64,000 bases of DNA from the NCBI RefSeq assembly GCF_018991925.1, contig NW_024755006.1:153501-217500 (forward strand), given 5' to 3'. The notes under the pieces are model-generated. The model was not told where the DNA came from. It searched no databases and saw only the letters and a list, made by a program, of their open reading frames with translations. Origin of the DNA: Homarus americanus. Lineage: Eukaryota > Arthropoda > Malacostraca > Decapoda > Nephropidae. Below, piece by piece: positions 54,855-64,000 of the stretch (the stretch's first letter is position 1; the number at the start of each line of letters is the position of its first letter). The translations under genes and the position numbers were made by a program.

Positions 54855-55055
54855 TTATAGGGAGAGTTTCAGTATGTCGGGGTTGATGGTGAGGAAGGCC
54901 AGGTCCCGGATAAGCAAAGCGACTCTTACGCTCATCTCACTTATTTCTCTTTGTGATCCGTGTTGTCGTTTCCTCCGCTGCTCCGTTACGTCACATACAC
55001 TCCAACTCATATTAAACTTGTAGTATACGGAGAGAGTGTATCGTATTGGCCTCAA
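54855..55055 (-). CDS. candidate terminal exon, unknown protein
   Basis: A minus-strand frame of 66 codons ends ALLIRDLAFLTINPDILKLS plus a final Leu and stops at 54855. Its composition (mixed L, R, E, S, D) is protein-like and contrasts with repeat-derived frames elsewhere. A pyrimidine-rich TCTCTCCGTATACTACAAG at its upstream end could be a 3' splice site, which would make the coding part begin near 55020. I recognise no domain. It could equally be chance or an old retroelement tail. Confidence 0.2.
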   Translation of the reverse strand: MRPIRYTLSVYYKFNMSWSVCDVTEQRRKRQHGSQREISEMSVRVALLIRDLAFLTINPDILKLSL

Positions 55056-55059
55056 GAGA

Positions 55060-55660
55060 CAGTGTAATAAAAGCTAATAGGTTAAGTGAGGGCGGTGGTG
55101 TGGTGTGCTCGCCCGCCAACCTCTTGCCATACGATGCTCGCTTGTTTTATTGTTCCTCATATCCTAACAACCATCTAACACCCTTAACACCTATCATTAT
55201 ATAATCCTAACTGCCAGGATGGAATAAATAACATATATAAGGTAAGATATTTAAAGAAAGAATTAGAACATGGAATAAGAGGACAATGGGAGAGTAAGTG
55301 GGATGGCAACAAGAGCGGTGGTTGACAGAGCTGCTACACAAACCGCCATTCCAAATAGAAGACATTAAATCTTCACTACCAGATTATGGGTCCTTATGAA
55401 TCCCATTACCACTACTGATAAGCAATTAAGTACAGAGGAGAGATTGTTTGATATAATGTTGTGTAGAGCAGCCGCCAGCATAGGCGTGTTTCCCGGGTTT
55501 AATCAATATTTGAAATAAACGCTAACAGTTCCCGGGACACACGACAAGAGAAGGACATTCTCCATGAATCAATTTTTTTTATCAACTTTCGACGGGTGAT
55601 AACGTGCAGTGTACACACTCATACTGGAGTGTATTAGATTATTAGTCGTAGCAGTAATGA
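55060..55660. other. unique DNA, no recognised gene
   Basis: About 600 bases of non-repetitive sequence including two CCCGGG words about 40 bases apart (near 55495 and 55530). No coding frame of note. Confidence 0.5.
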
Positions 55661-55664
55661 CACT

Positions 55665-55835
55665 ACTACAATAATAATAATAGATGATAATATAATATTA
55701 ATAACTATAATAATAATATTTGTGATAATAATAATAATAAAATTAATAATAATAATAATAATAAAAATGATAATAATTTAAAAAAAATGTTATTACACAA
55801 TACAATAATGTATAATAATAATAACAACACATACG
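55665..55835. repeat. (AAT)n-rich stretch
   Basis: AAT/ATA units with frequent interruptions, plus an A-run at about 55780. Confidence 0.85.
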
Positions 55836-55844
55836 TAGTGTATT

Positions 55845-56512
55845 AATCACAACACCCCAGAGTAGTGTGGGTAATATGCCTACACAATGATAGTGAGTCA
55901 CAACACCCACCAGGTGGTATGAGTGGTCTGCACCCAGGTGTGGGTGAGTCACAACACCCAAGGCAGTTATAAAAAGGCGAGAAAGGTGGTGTAGGGGAGT
56001 CCAACACCCACCAGGTGGTGTAGGTGAGTCACAACACCACCAGGTGGTGTAGGTGAGTCACAACACCCACCAGGTGGTGTAGGTGAGTCACAACACCCAC
56101 CAGGTGGTGTAGGTGAGCACACCCACCAGGTGGTGTAGGTGAGTCACAACACCCACCAGGTAGTGTAGGTGAGTCACAACACCCACCAGGTGTAGGTGAG
56201 TCACAACACCACCAGGTGGTGTAGGTGAGTCACAACACCCACCAGGTGGTGTAGGTGAGTCACACCCACCAGGTGGTGTAGGTGAGTCACAACACCCACC
56301 AGGTGGTGTAGGTGAGTCACAACACCCACCAGGTGGTGTAGGTGAGTCACAACACCCACCAGGTGGTGTAGGTGAGTCACAACACCCACCAGGTGGTGTA
56401 GGTGAGTCACAACACCCACCAGGTGGTGTAGGTGAGTCACAACACCCACCAGGTGGTGTAGGTGAGTCACAACACCCACCAGGTGGTGTAGGTGAGTCAC
56501 AACACCCACATC
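55845..56512. repeat. 30-bp satellite CCACCAGGTGGTGTAGGTGA GTCACAACAC
   Basis: About 18 copies in one orientation; the last nine are nearly identical. Each unit carries CCACCAGGTGG, close to a CTCF core, and TGAGTCA, the AP-1 consensus. Left copies (55855-55980) are degenerate. Minus-strand frames repeat a ten-residue VGVVTHLHHL pattern. Confidence 0.97.
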
Positions 56513-56544
56513 CTACTCTCCCTCCCCCACGTGCTAATTATGGT

Positions 56545-56635
56545 CGCCCAGCTGATCTGTGTTTACATTCTCCCAGCTGATCACGGTATAACTCCTCCCA
56601 GCTGATCAATGTTTACGTTTTGTCAGCTGATCAGA
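56545..56635. repeat. CCCAGCTGATC repeat, four copies
   Basis: CAGCTGATC occurs four times at about 28-30 base spacing with GTTTACRTT spacers. Each includes the palindrome CAGCTG. Confidence 0.88.
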
Positions 56636-56639
56636 CTTA

Positions 56640-56905
56640 AAGTGACTAACTTACCCGACAGATAATAGGAATTCTTATCTCACTTATATGGACCATTTGA
56701 GAGACTAATACAAGGTTGTGTAATATAATACACCCGAGTCACATTGCTGTGTGTTCACCGCTTGGATAACGAGAACATGTACTTGTATGGTGTAAGCAGA
56801 CATGGGTGATAAGGTGATAAGGTCTTGATAAGGCAATTTACTGTAGACTCGCTAGAAAATGTGAGATGTACTGTAAGGTCAGTTTCTGGGCAGTGGATGG
56901 TGAGT
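56640..56905. other. unique DNA, no gene seen
   Basis: AT-rich sequence without recognisable features. Confidence 0.5.
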
Positions 56906-57235
56906 GATGTAGATCTCTCTTTCTCTCTAATTCTCTCTTTTTATTTATTTTTCTATTTATGTCTCTACATATATCTCTTTCTCTCTAATTCTCTCTTTCT
57001 ATTTTTCTATTTATGTCTCTCTACAGATCTCTCTTTCTCTCTACATCTCTCTTTATTTACACCCTCGTACGTATCTCTAATCGCTAATCTCATATATCTC
57101 TCTTATCTCTATATGTCTATCTCTAAATTTCTTGACTATTTTTTGCATATTTGTGTCACTGTCTTAGTATGTTTTTATCTTCCTACCCATATATAAACGT
57201 CTGTCTGTCTCTCTACCTGTCTCTGTCTGTCCATA
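56905..57235. repeat. TCTCTCTTTCTCTCTA-rich degenerate repeat
   Basis: CTCTCTTTCTCTCTAATTCT and TTTTTCTATTTATGTCTCTA blocks are duplicated, then decay. Confidence 0.8.
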
Positions 57236-59575
57236 CTTAACCCTGTCCCAACCTAACCTGTCCTAACCTCAACCTGTCCCAACCTAATCTGTCCTAACCC
57301 AACCTGTCCTAACCTAACGTGTCCCAACCCAACGTGTCCCAACCCAACGTGTCCCAACCCAACCTGTCCCAACCCAACCTGTCCCAACCCAATCTGTCCC
57401 AACCCAACTTGTCCTAACCCAATCTGTCCCAACCCAACCTGTCCCAACCCAACCTGTCTTAACCCAATCTGTCCCAACCTAACCTGTCCCAACCCAACGT
57501 GTCCCAACCCAACCTGTCCCAACCCAACCTGTCCCAACCTATGTCCCAACCCAACGTGTCCCAACCCAACGTGTCCCAACCCAACCCGTCCCAACCCAAC
57601 CTGCCCTCAACCCAATCTGTCCCAACCCAACCCGTCCCAACCCAACCTGTCCCAACCCAACCCGTCCCAACCCAAACCGTCCCAACCCAATCCGTCCCAA
57701 CCCAACCCTGTCCCAACCCAACCTGTCCCAACCCAAACCGTCCCAACCTAATCTGTCCCAACCCAACCTGTCCCAACCCAACCCGTCCCAACCCAACCTG
57801 TCCCAACCTAACCCGTCCAACCTAATCCGTCCCAACCCAAACCGTCCCAACCTAATCTGTCCTAACCCAACCTGTCCCAACCCAAACCGTCCCAACCCAA
57901 TCTGTCCCAACCCAACCCGGTCTCACCCAATCTGTCCCAACCCAACCTGTCCTAACTTAACCTGTCCCAACCCAACCCTGTCCCAACCCAACCCTGTCCT
58001 AACCCAACGTCCCAACCTAATCTGTCCCAACCCAACCTGTCCCAACCCAACGGTCCCAACCCAACGTGTCCCAACCCAACCTGTCCCAACCCAACCTGTC
58101 CCAACCTAATCTGTCCCAACCCAACTTGTCCCAACCCAATCTGTCCCAAACCAACCCGTCCCAACCCAACCTGTCCTAACCTAATCCGTCCCAACCTAAC
58201 CCTGTCCCAACCTAACGTGTCCCAACCCAACCCGTCCCAACCTAACCCGTCCCAACCCAATCCGTCCCAACCTAACGTGTCCCAACCTAACCTGTCCCAA
58301 CCCAACCTGTCCCAACCCAACCCGTCCCAACCCAACTGGTCCTAACCCAACCCGTCCCAACCCAAACCGTCCGAACCCAATCTGTCCCAACCTAATCTGT
58401 CCCAACCCAACCCGTCCCAACCTAAACCGTCCCAACCCAATCCGTCCCAACCCAACCCGTCCCAACCCAACCCGTCCCAACCCAACCTGTCCCAACCAAC
58501 CCGTCCCAACCAATCTGTCCCAACCTAAACCTGTCCCAACCCAATCTGTCCCAACCCAATCTGTCCCAACCCAACCCGTCCCAACCCAAACCGTCCCAAC
58601 CCAATCTGTCCCAACCCAACCTGTCCCTCACCTAATCGTCCCAACCCAACCCTGTCCCAACCTAACCGTCCCAACCCAACCTGTCCTAACCTAACCCGTC
58701 CCAACCCAACCCGTCCCAACCCAACCTGTCCTAAGCCAATCCGTCCCAACCCAAACCGTCCCAACCCAAACCGTCCCAACCAAACCGTCCCAACCCAACC
58801 CGTCCCAACCCAACCTGTCCCAACCCAACCTGTCCTAACCCAACCCGTCCCAACCCAACTTGTCCCAACCCAACCCGTCCCAACCCAACCTGTCCCAACC
58901 CAACCTGTCCCAACCCAACCTGTCCCAACCTAACCTGTCCTAACCCAACCTGTCCCAACCTAACTCTTGTCCCAACCTAACTCTGTCCCAACCCAACCTG
59001 TCCCAACCTAACCTGTCCTAACCTATCCCGTCCTAACCCTAACCTGTCCCAACCTAACTGTCCCAACCTAACCTGTCCCAACCAAACCCGTCCCAACCCA
59101 ACTGTCCCAACCCAACCTGTCCCAACCCAACCTGTCCCAACCCAACCTGTCCCAACCCAACCTGTCCCAACCCTAATCTGTCCCAACCTAACCCGTCCCA
59201 ACCCAACCTGTCCCAACCCAACCTGTCCAAACCAACCTGTCCCAACCCAACCTGTCCCAACCCAATCCGTCCCAACCTAATCCGTCCCAACCCAACCTGT
59301 CCCAACCCAACCTGTCCCAACCCAACCTGTCCCAACCCAACCTAATCTGTCCCAATCTAACCTGTCCCAACCCAACCTGTCCCAACCCAACCTGTCCCAA
59401 CCCAACCTGTCCTAACCCAACCTAATCTGTCCCAACCTAATCTGTCCTAACCTAACCTGTCCCAACCCAACCTGTCCCAACTCAACCTGTCCTAACCTAA
59501 TCTGTCCCAATCCTAATCTATCCTAACCTAACCTATCCTAACCTAACCTGTCCTAACCTAACCTGTCCTAACCAG
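57236..59575. repeat. 15-bp satellite CCTGTCCCAACCCAA, about 2.3 kb
   Basis: About 150 copies in strict 5-base phase: each unit reads as three pentamers, CCTGT, CCCAA and CCCAA (ACAGG, TTGGG, TTGGG on the minus strand). At both edges the pentamers become CCTAA, the arthropod telomeric repeat. The 15-bp period leaves several stop-free frames (GWDGLGWDRL, LGQVGLGRVG, NLSQPNLSQP), all artefacts. Confidence 0.98.
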
Positions 59576-59632
59576 TGTTGTATATTATAAGCCAGAGAGT
59601 GAATTACACGTTGAAATATGTTAATACAAGGT

Positions 59633-59815
59633 GGTGAGTCAAGTGAGTCAGGTGAATCAGGTGAATCAGGTGAATCAAGTGAGTCAGGTGAATCAAGTGA
59701 GTCAGATGAATCAGGTGAATCAAGTGAGTCAGGTGAATCAGGTGAATCAAGTGAGTCAGGTGAATCAGGTGAATCAAGTGAGTCAGGTGAATCAGGTGAA
59801 TCAAGTGAATCAGAG
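59633..59815. repeat. 9-bp repeat GTGAATCAG/GTGAGTCAG
   Basis: About 20 copies. TGAGTCA occurs roughly every third unit. Both strands are open (SGESSESGE on plus). Confidence 0.96.
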
Positions 59816-59879
59816 GAGGAAGTTCATCTAAACGAACCAAAGATGAGTTATCGATTCCGACCTCCAGTGGCCTACCTCC

Positions 59880-60268
59880 CTGTGTTGGAGTATTGGAGCT
59901 GTGGTGGAGTGTTGGAGCTGTGGAGGAGTGTTGGAGCTGTGGTGGAGTGGTTGAGCTGTGGTGGTGTTGGTGCTGTGGTGGAGTGTTGGAGCTGTGTTGG
60001 AGGTTGGAGCTGTGGCGGAGGTTGAGCTGTGGGAGTGTTAGAGCTGTGTTGGAGTGTTGGTGCTGTGGTGGAGTGTTGGAGCTGTGTTGGAGTGTTGGTG
60101 CTGTGGTGGGAGTGTTGGGGCTGTGGTGGAGTGTTGGTGCTGTGGTGGAGGTTGAAGCTGTGGAGGAGTGTTGAGCTGTGGTGGAGTGTTGGAGCTGTGG
60201 TGGAGTGTTGGAGCTGTGGTGGAGTGTTGGAGCTGTGGTGGAGTGTTGGAGCTGTGGTGGAGTGTTGA
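59880..60268. repeat. 19-bp repeat GGAGCTGTGGTGGAGTGTT
   Basis: About 20 copies, best preserved at the right end (60175-60265). Confidence 0.97.
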
Positions 60269-60363
60269 ACCAGAGATGGACCAACACGACCACAGATGGA
60301 CCACCACGACCACAGATGGACCATTACGACTAGCGATGGACTAGAACGACCTAAGGATGGGGC
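60269..60363. repeat. 20-bp repeat ACCACAGATGGACCAACACG, five copies
   Basis: Starts at 60269, 60289, 60309, 60329 and 60349. The repeat abuts the 19-bp array without a spacer. Confidence 0.95.
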
Positions 60364-60469
60364 CGGGGGGAGGTCGTGCGCCGGGACAGAAACCTACGGT
60401 CGACAAACAATGGAATCTGCCTAACTGATACAGATTCTCTCGACCCCGTTGTTACCACCATCACCACCA

Positions 60470-60621
60470 CCACCTTTCACTCTCTTCTACCTCCTCTTCC
60501 TACTCCTCCTCCTCTTCCTTTTGCTCCTCCTCCTCTTCCTTTTGCTCCTCCTCTCTTCCTTTCTTTCTTGCTCCCCTCCTGCTCTTCCTCCTACCTACGT
60601 CTTGATGGTGATACGAGCTGT

Positions 60622-60671
<50 letters not shown>
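60470..60671. repeat. CTCCTCCTCTTCC tract and (TC)n microsatellite
   Basis: CTCCTCCTCTTCCTTTTG is repeated three times at 60505-60560; about 22 TC units occur at 60627-60671. Confidence 0.92.
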
Positions 60672-60674
<3 letters not shown>

Positions 60675-60899
60675 AGCTGGCCTGGAGAGCAAAGGTGGCC
60701 CGTGGTTGATGGTAGTTAGCCCCACCTACCCACTCACCTGTGTCTCTCCCTCTCTCGCCTTCCTCCCTCTCTCTCCCACTCCATCACCTCTCCCTACTCT
60801 TCGACCGTCACCGTCTTCTCACATCTCTTGGTTCGTTTATTCCCTATTTTCTTCATTCCCCTTCTTCCATCTTTGTATCTAACCCTTTATCATTACTTC

Positions 60900-61565
60900 A
60901 TCTCGACTTGTGAAAGAGACCTAGGGTACTTCTGTAAGCCCGACCTACGGCCTAGGAAAACAGTGCGTTAATGTTCGAAATAAGGCAAACAGAGTATTGG
61001 GTTTTATATCTAGAAGTGTAAGTAATAAGAATGCAGAGGTCTTATTGCAACTATATCTTGCGCTAGTCAGGCCGCACCTCCATTATGCGGTTCAGTTCTG
61101 GTGCCCTTATTACAGAATTGATATAAATTCACTAGAGTCGGTGCAGCGAAGAATGACGAAATTATTCCGGGACTTAGAAACCTTCCATATCAGGATAGGT
61201 TAAAGAAACTAAACTTGCATTCCCTAGAAAGACGAAGAGTGCGGGGAGATATGATAGAAGTATTTAAGGTTTGAAAGGAATCAATAAAGGGGATATAGAT
61301 AAAGTTCTTATAATATCCGAGCAGGATAAGACTCGGAGCAACGGATTTAAGTTGGATAAGTTTAGGTTTAGGAGGAGATAGGAAGAAACTGGTTCACAAA
61401 TAAGGTGGTGAACAGATAGTTAGCAACTTTGTAGTAAGTGCTGGAACTCTGGAAGGTTTCAAGGAGGTTAGATAGATTCATGGATGATAAGTGGTAGTAA
61501 CTCTCGACAGGAGCTGCCATGCACAGGCCAACCGCCTATTGCAGACTCCTTATTTTCTTATGTTT
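60900..61565 (+). mobile_element. LINE ORF2 C-terminal fragment (CR1-like)
   Basis: Plus-strand sequence with continuous similarity, over several frames, to the region after the RT palm of CR1/L2-type LINEs. Neither the catalytic motifs nor a clear 3' tail is present, so it is truncated at both ends. It has a different sequence from the RNase H-type fragment at 41405, so at least two LINE lineages left remains here. Confidence 0.85.
60905..61545 (+). pseudogene. RT thumb/connection region of a LINE, broken
   Basis: An early block reads CERDLGYFCKPDLRPRK. After a one-base shift comes RNKANRVLGFISRSV, then LYLALVRPHLHYAVQFW and INSLESVQRRMTKLF. These are the conserved LGFI, LVRPHLEYA-like and LE-x-VQRR segments that follow the palm in CR1/L2 elements. 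After another shift near 61165: GLRNLPYQDRLKKLNLHSLE and RRRVRGDMIEVFK. Later pieces include SEQDKTRSNGFKLDKFRFRR and RRLDRFMDD. At least four lesions interrupt the frame. Confidence 0.82.
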
Positions 61566-61750
61566 CTTCTTTCTTGGACTATTCCGTTTCCTTCCTTCTC
61601 TCTCTCATTTTCACCTAACCTCTTTTATCCTTGTTTCTCCCTCTCTCCTTACTATTCCTTTCCTACTTGCTCTTCTTACCTACTTGCTTCTCCCTCCCCC
61701 CCTTCCTTGCCTTTCCCTCCTACCTATTCTTTCCATTTTCCTTTAAAGCA
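61566..61750. repeat. pyrimidine-rich DNA
   Basis: TTCCTTCTCTCTC and CCTTCCTTGCC sequence; open frames are low-complexity. Confidence 0.8.
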
Positions 61751-61832
61751 CTTTATTCTATATTCTCTTGTTCACACTCATCCGTCACACCAGCGACTTG
61801 TACTGTACACACCTCACTATCTCCTACGTAGA

Positions 61833-61955
61833 AACACCTGTACTAAGTGACAGGTGTTCATCATCTATGTAAGAACACCTGTACTAAGTGACAGGTGTTC
61901 ATCATCTACGTAAGAACACCTGTAATCAATGACAGGTATTCTCGTGAGCACCTGT
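61833..61955. repeat. 41-bp tandem repeat, each unit an ACACCTGT…ACAGGTGT palindrome
   Basis: Units start at 61833, 61874 and 61915. Each has AACACCTGT, an 8-base loop, then ACAGGTGTT, followed by a CATCATCTAYGTAAG linker. The third copy is partly decayed. Confidence 0.95.
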
Positions 61956-61959
61956 CTGA

Positions 61960-62260
61960 ACTACTCGGGTCATTAAGGTGTTGAATTCATTACCTTACAT
62001 CATTAAGGGTAATTTGTTAACACCTGCTTGTCTCTCCCCTACACCATCTTTTTTTCCCTATTTACGTCAAAAAAAATTCCCTAAACCATATATTTTTTCC
62101 CCTAAACAGAACAGGTGAGATGGAAGCTATGTTAAGAACCTTTTAAAACGTTCACTCATACCTGGTCGGGTTATACACCACATCTCAGGAGGTTTCCTAA
62201 ATACAACATTATCTTTAATTTCTCTTTATTCTTTCATTCTCTATTTTGAAAGGATATAAT
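61960..62260. other. unique AT-rich DNA, no gene seen
   Basis: T- and A-runs and isolated CACCTG words only. Confidence 0.55.
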
Positions 62261-62267
62261 GAGAAGA

Positions 62268-62645
62268 ACAAGAAAGAAGAAGAAGAAGAACAAGAAGAAG
62301 AACAACAACAAGAAGAAGAACAAGAAGAAGAAGAAACAATACTGACGATGAAATGAGACGATAAAGCCTTCCTCCGTCAGGATATAAATCAGTAGTTTTA
62401 GAGGTTCCAATAACGCGGCTACGCCTCCTCCTCTACCACCACAACAACAGTCTTCTACCACTACTACAACTATTACTACCACAATTATTGCTATTACTAT
62501 ATACTACATCTACTACTACAACTTCTACGTACTGCAACTACTACTATTACTACCACTACGAGTACAACCACCACTACTACTACTACTACCAGTACCACTA
62601 CTATAATCACCACCACCACCACCATTACTATCCTCTAACTCAATC
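62268..62645. repeat. (GAA)n/(CAA)n and (ACT)n microsatellites
   Basis: GAA/CAA units at 62268-62336, a unique gap with CTCCTCCTC, then ACT/ACC units at 62450-62632. Confidence 0.92.
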
Positions 62646-62830
62646 ATCCTTACATAATTATTCAACATAAACAGGTAAACCACCATAATCAACACTTTAT
62701 ATACAAATTATCTTACTAATTACTTAACGTGAATAATTTACCTGTGCACATCAAACAGGTGTTTATATATTACTTAAGAATATTATTAAGACATCAAGAT
62801 AGTTAGGAATGCTTTTGGATTATGTACTTG

Positions 62831-62833
<3 letters not shown>

Positions 62834-62918
<85 letters not shown>
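62834..62918. repeat. (GT)n microsatellite, about 42 units
   Basis: One of the longest uninterrupted GT tracts in the window. Confidence 0.97.
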
Positions 62919-62922
<4 letters not shown>

Positions 62923-62944
62923 CTCACTTAAATCGGCTACCACT

Positions 62945-63003
62945 ATCTAAGTGTTCATTAAGTGTATAAGTATTCGTTAAGTGTTTAAGAGTTCGTTAAG
63001 TAG
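62945..63003. repeat. TAAGTGTTCATTAAGTGT repeat
   Basis: Four degenerate copies of TTMRTTAAGTGT at about 16 bases. Confidence 0.8.
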
Positions 63004-63434
63004 CAGGATGTAAAACGAGAGACTTAGAACGAATAAAGTGTGTGAGCCTCGCGTGGTAGGAGTCTTAAATACAGGTAAACGACTAATTGATTACCTCAGG
63101 CCTCGTCATGCTTTGGCAGAGTACCATATTTATCGCTCACCCACACCTACTTAACGCTACACTTATCGCTCACCCACCTACTTAAATACTTATCTCCCTT
63201 TCGTTAAGTAGACAAATAAGTGATAAAGAAGAGATAGATGATAAATAGTAAACCGTAAGAGAATGGCGAATCGATGACTGGATGAGTATCGTTCACCTGG
63301 CAGCCATTACCGACCTATTACTTTTATTACTTACAATCTATCGTTAAGTAGAAACAATATAAGTAAATATAAGTAATAAATGAAGTGTTTGTCTGTGGAG
63401 TGAGATTAAGTGAGTATTGGATCACTGGTTGCGG

Positions 63435-63436
<2 letters not shown>
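63004..63436. other. unique AT-rich DNA, no gene seen
   Basis: A duplicated CGCTCACCCACMCCTACTTAA segment near 63135-63185 and GATAAAT words are the only structure seen. Confidence 0.55.

Positions 63437-63478
<42 letters not shown>
63437..63478. repeat. (GT)n microsatellite
   Basis: About 20 GT units directly before the GPCR-like island. Confidence 0.96.
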
Positions 63479-63494
63479 ATAAGTTATCGTTCAG

Positions 63495-63614
63495 CGGGGC
63501 AGTCATGGCGCACCTTCCTTCTACTAATGGCAGCTTAATTATCCCTCACGCAGCGGCAGATCTGGCGCTGCTTCTGTCTGCCCTGCCGTTCCTCGTAACT
63601 ACCGCGGCGATACC

Positions 63615-63617
<3 letters not shown>
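63495..63617 (+). CDS. candidate exon: class A GPCR-like TM2 segment
   Basis: Between two GT tracts lies a GC-richer 123-base island whose plus-strand frame contains STNGSLII then AAADLALLLSALPFLVTTAA. Established pattern: class A peptide GPCRs have STTN-x-L/F-I-x-N-L-A-x-ADLL-x7-LPF at the ICL1/TM2 junction; the ADL aspartate is residue 2.50 and LPF sits near the end of TM2. Here PH replaces the usual NL. A TTCAG acceptor-like site at 63490-63494 and GT at 63618-63619 (inside the GT tract) would frame an exon. Both splice signals are weak and other helices are not in the window, so it may be a pseudo-exon or chance. Confidence 0.3.

Positions 63618-63671
<54 letters not shown>
63616..63671. 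repeat. (TG)n microsatellite
   Basis: About 27 TG units directly after the island. Confidence 0.96.
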
Positions 63672-63674
<3 letters not shown>

Positions 63675-63704
63675 GACTGACTGATTTCATCACTGACTCA
63701 TTGA

Positions 63705-64000
63705 CTGTACCTCTACACCTCACCCTACACCACTACACCCCACATCTACACTACACCTACACCCCTCCAACACCACCACACCCCACACACCTCTCACCCA
63801 CCACCCCTACACCTAAACCACCACACCCCACACCTCCACCCACCTCTCACCCACCACCCCTACACCTACACCACCACACCCCCACACCTACACCTCTACA
63901 CCCACCACCCCTACACCTACACCACCACACCCACCTACCTCTACACCCACCACCCTACCACCACACCACCCACCCCACCCCTACACCCCTACACACACCT
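63705..64000. repeat. CACCTACACCCCTACAC minisatellite, reaches the window edge
   Basis: CACCACCCCTACACCTA words repeat with variable CCACAC spacers; a unit of about 40-48 bases is visible at 63780-63930. Confidence 0.92.

Noticed and set aside
55845..56512. CRISPR-like array of 30-bp repeats
   Set aside because: The whole 30-bp period is repeated sequence; there are no variable spacers.
57236..59575. Repeat protein gene (GWDGLGWDRL or NLSQP repeats)
   Set aside because: Several frames on both strands are open at once, and the unit is explained by telomere-derived pentamers.

Overview
This window looks like intergenic or intronic DNA from a repeat-dense eukaryotic genome, most likely a decapod crustacean. 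The evidence is: interstitial blocks of the arthropod telomeric repeat (TTAGG/CCTAA) in at least five places; an extreme density of di-, tri- and tetranucleotide microsatellites, many 50-90 bp long; and broken non-LTR retrotransposons of types common in arthropods. No bacterial-style gene, operon, CRISPR array, rRNA or convincing tRNA is visible. The species is an inference.

Layout. 1-1172: a 5'-truncated, decayed LINE reverse transcriptase on the minus strand. 1.2-5.7 kb: short unique stretches, a 44-bp-stem hairpin, a telomere-like block, and GATATC, 49-bp and 21-bp repeats, ending in a TGCTGTTAC minisatellite. 5697-8699: a roughly 3.0-kb DNA transposon with inverted ends and a decayed transposase-like gene, inserted inside that minisatellite, which resumes at 8700. 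8.7-17.4 kb: minisatellites with 17-, about 23- and 16-bp units and (GGT)n/(CCA)n tracts. 17.5-28 kb: alternating purine and pyrimidine tracts, a 36-bp GACAGACA satellite and a 40-bp repeat. 28-40.9 kb: a 52-bp CCAAT-bearing satellite, a 2-kb 22-bp array, a 36-bp CACGTG-bearing array, and a large (GGT)n block. 40.9-50.3 kb: two LINE 3' ends on the plus strand (41.4 and 44.05 kb), one on the minus strand (49.8 kb), a TATAAA-bearing 20-bp array and a 1.2-kb GTGTGGTGTAG array. 50.3-60.4 kb: a 17-bp TAGTTGACCAGCGGGG array, a 30-bp array carrying CTCF-like and AP-1-like words, and a 2.3-kb 15-bp satellite apparently derived from telomeric repeats. 60.9-61.6 kb: a LINE C-terminal fragment. 61.8-64 kb: unique sequence plus TG tracts, with one short island at 63495-63617 that could encode part of a GPCR second transmembrane helix.

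Host genes. I cannot confirm any intact protein-coding gene. The long open frames in this DNA are mostly by-products of stop-free tandem repeats. Weak host-gene candidates are a small reading frame with an upstream TATA box (3258-3415), a possible terminal exon on the minus strand with a polyadenylation signal (54758-55055), and the GPCR-like island (63495-63617).

Functional picture. The recognisable biology is mobile-element debris and tandem-repeat evolution: insertion of a DNA transposon into a satellite, microsatellite growth inside a LINE 3' UTR, and arrays that multiply short words resembling transcription-factor or architectural-protein sites. Many one- or two-base indels in repeats and homopolymers could be real decay or residual long-read error. 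The sequence alone cannot separate these.
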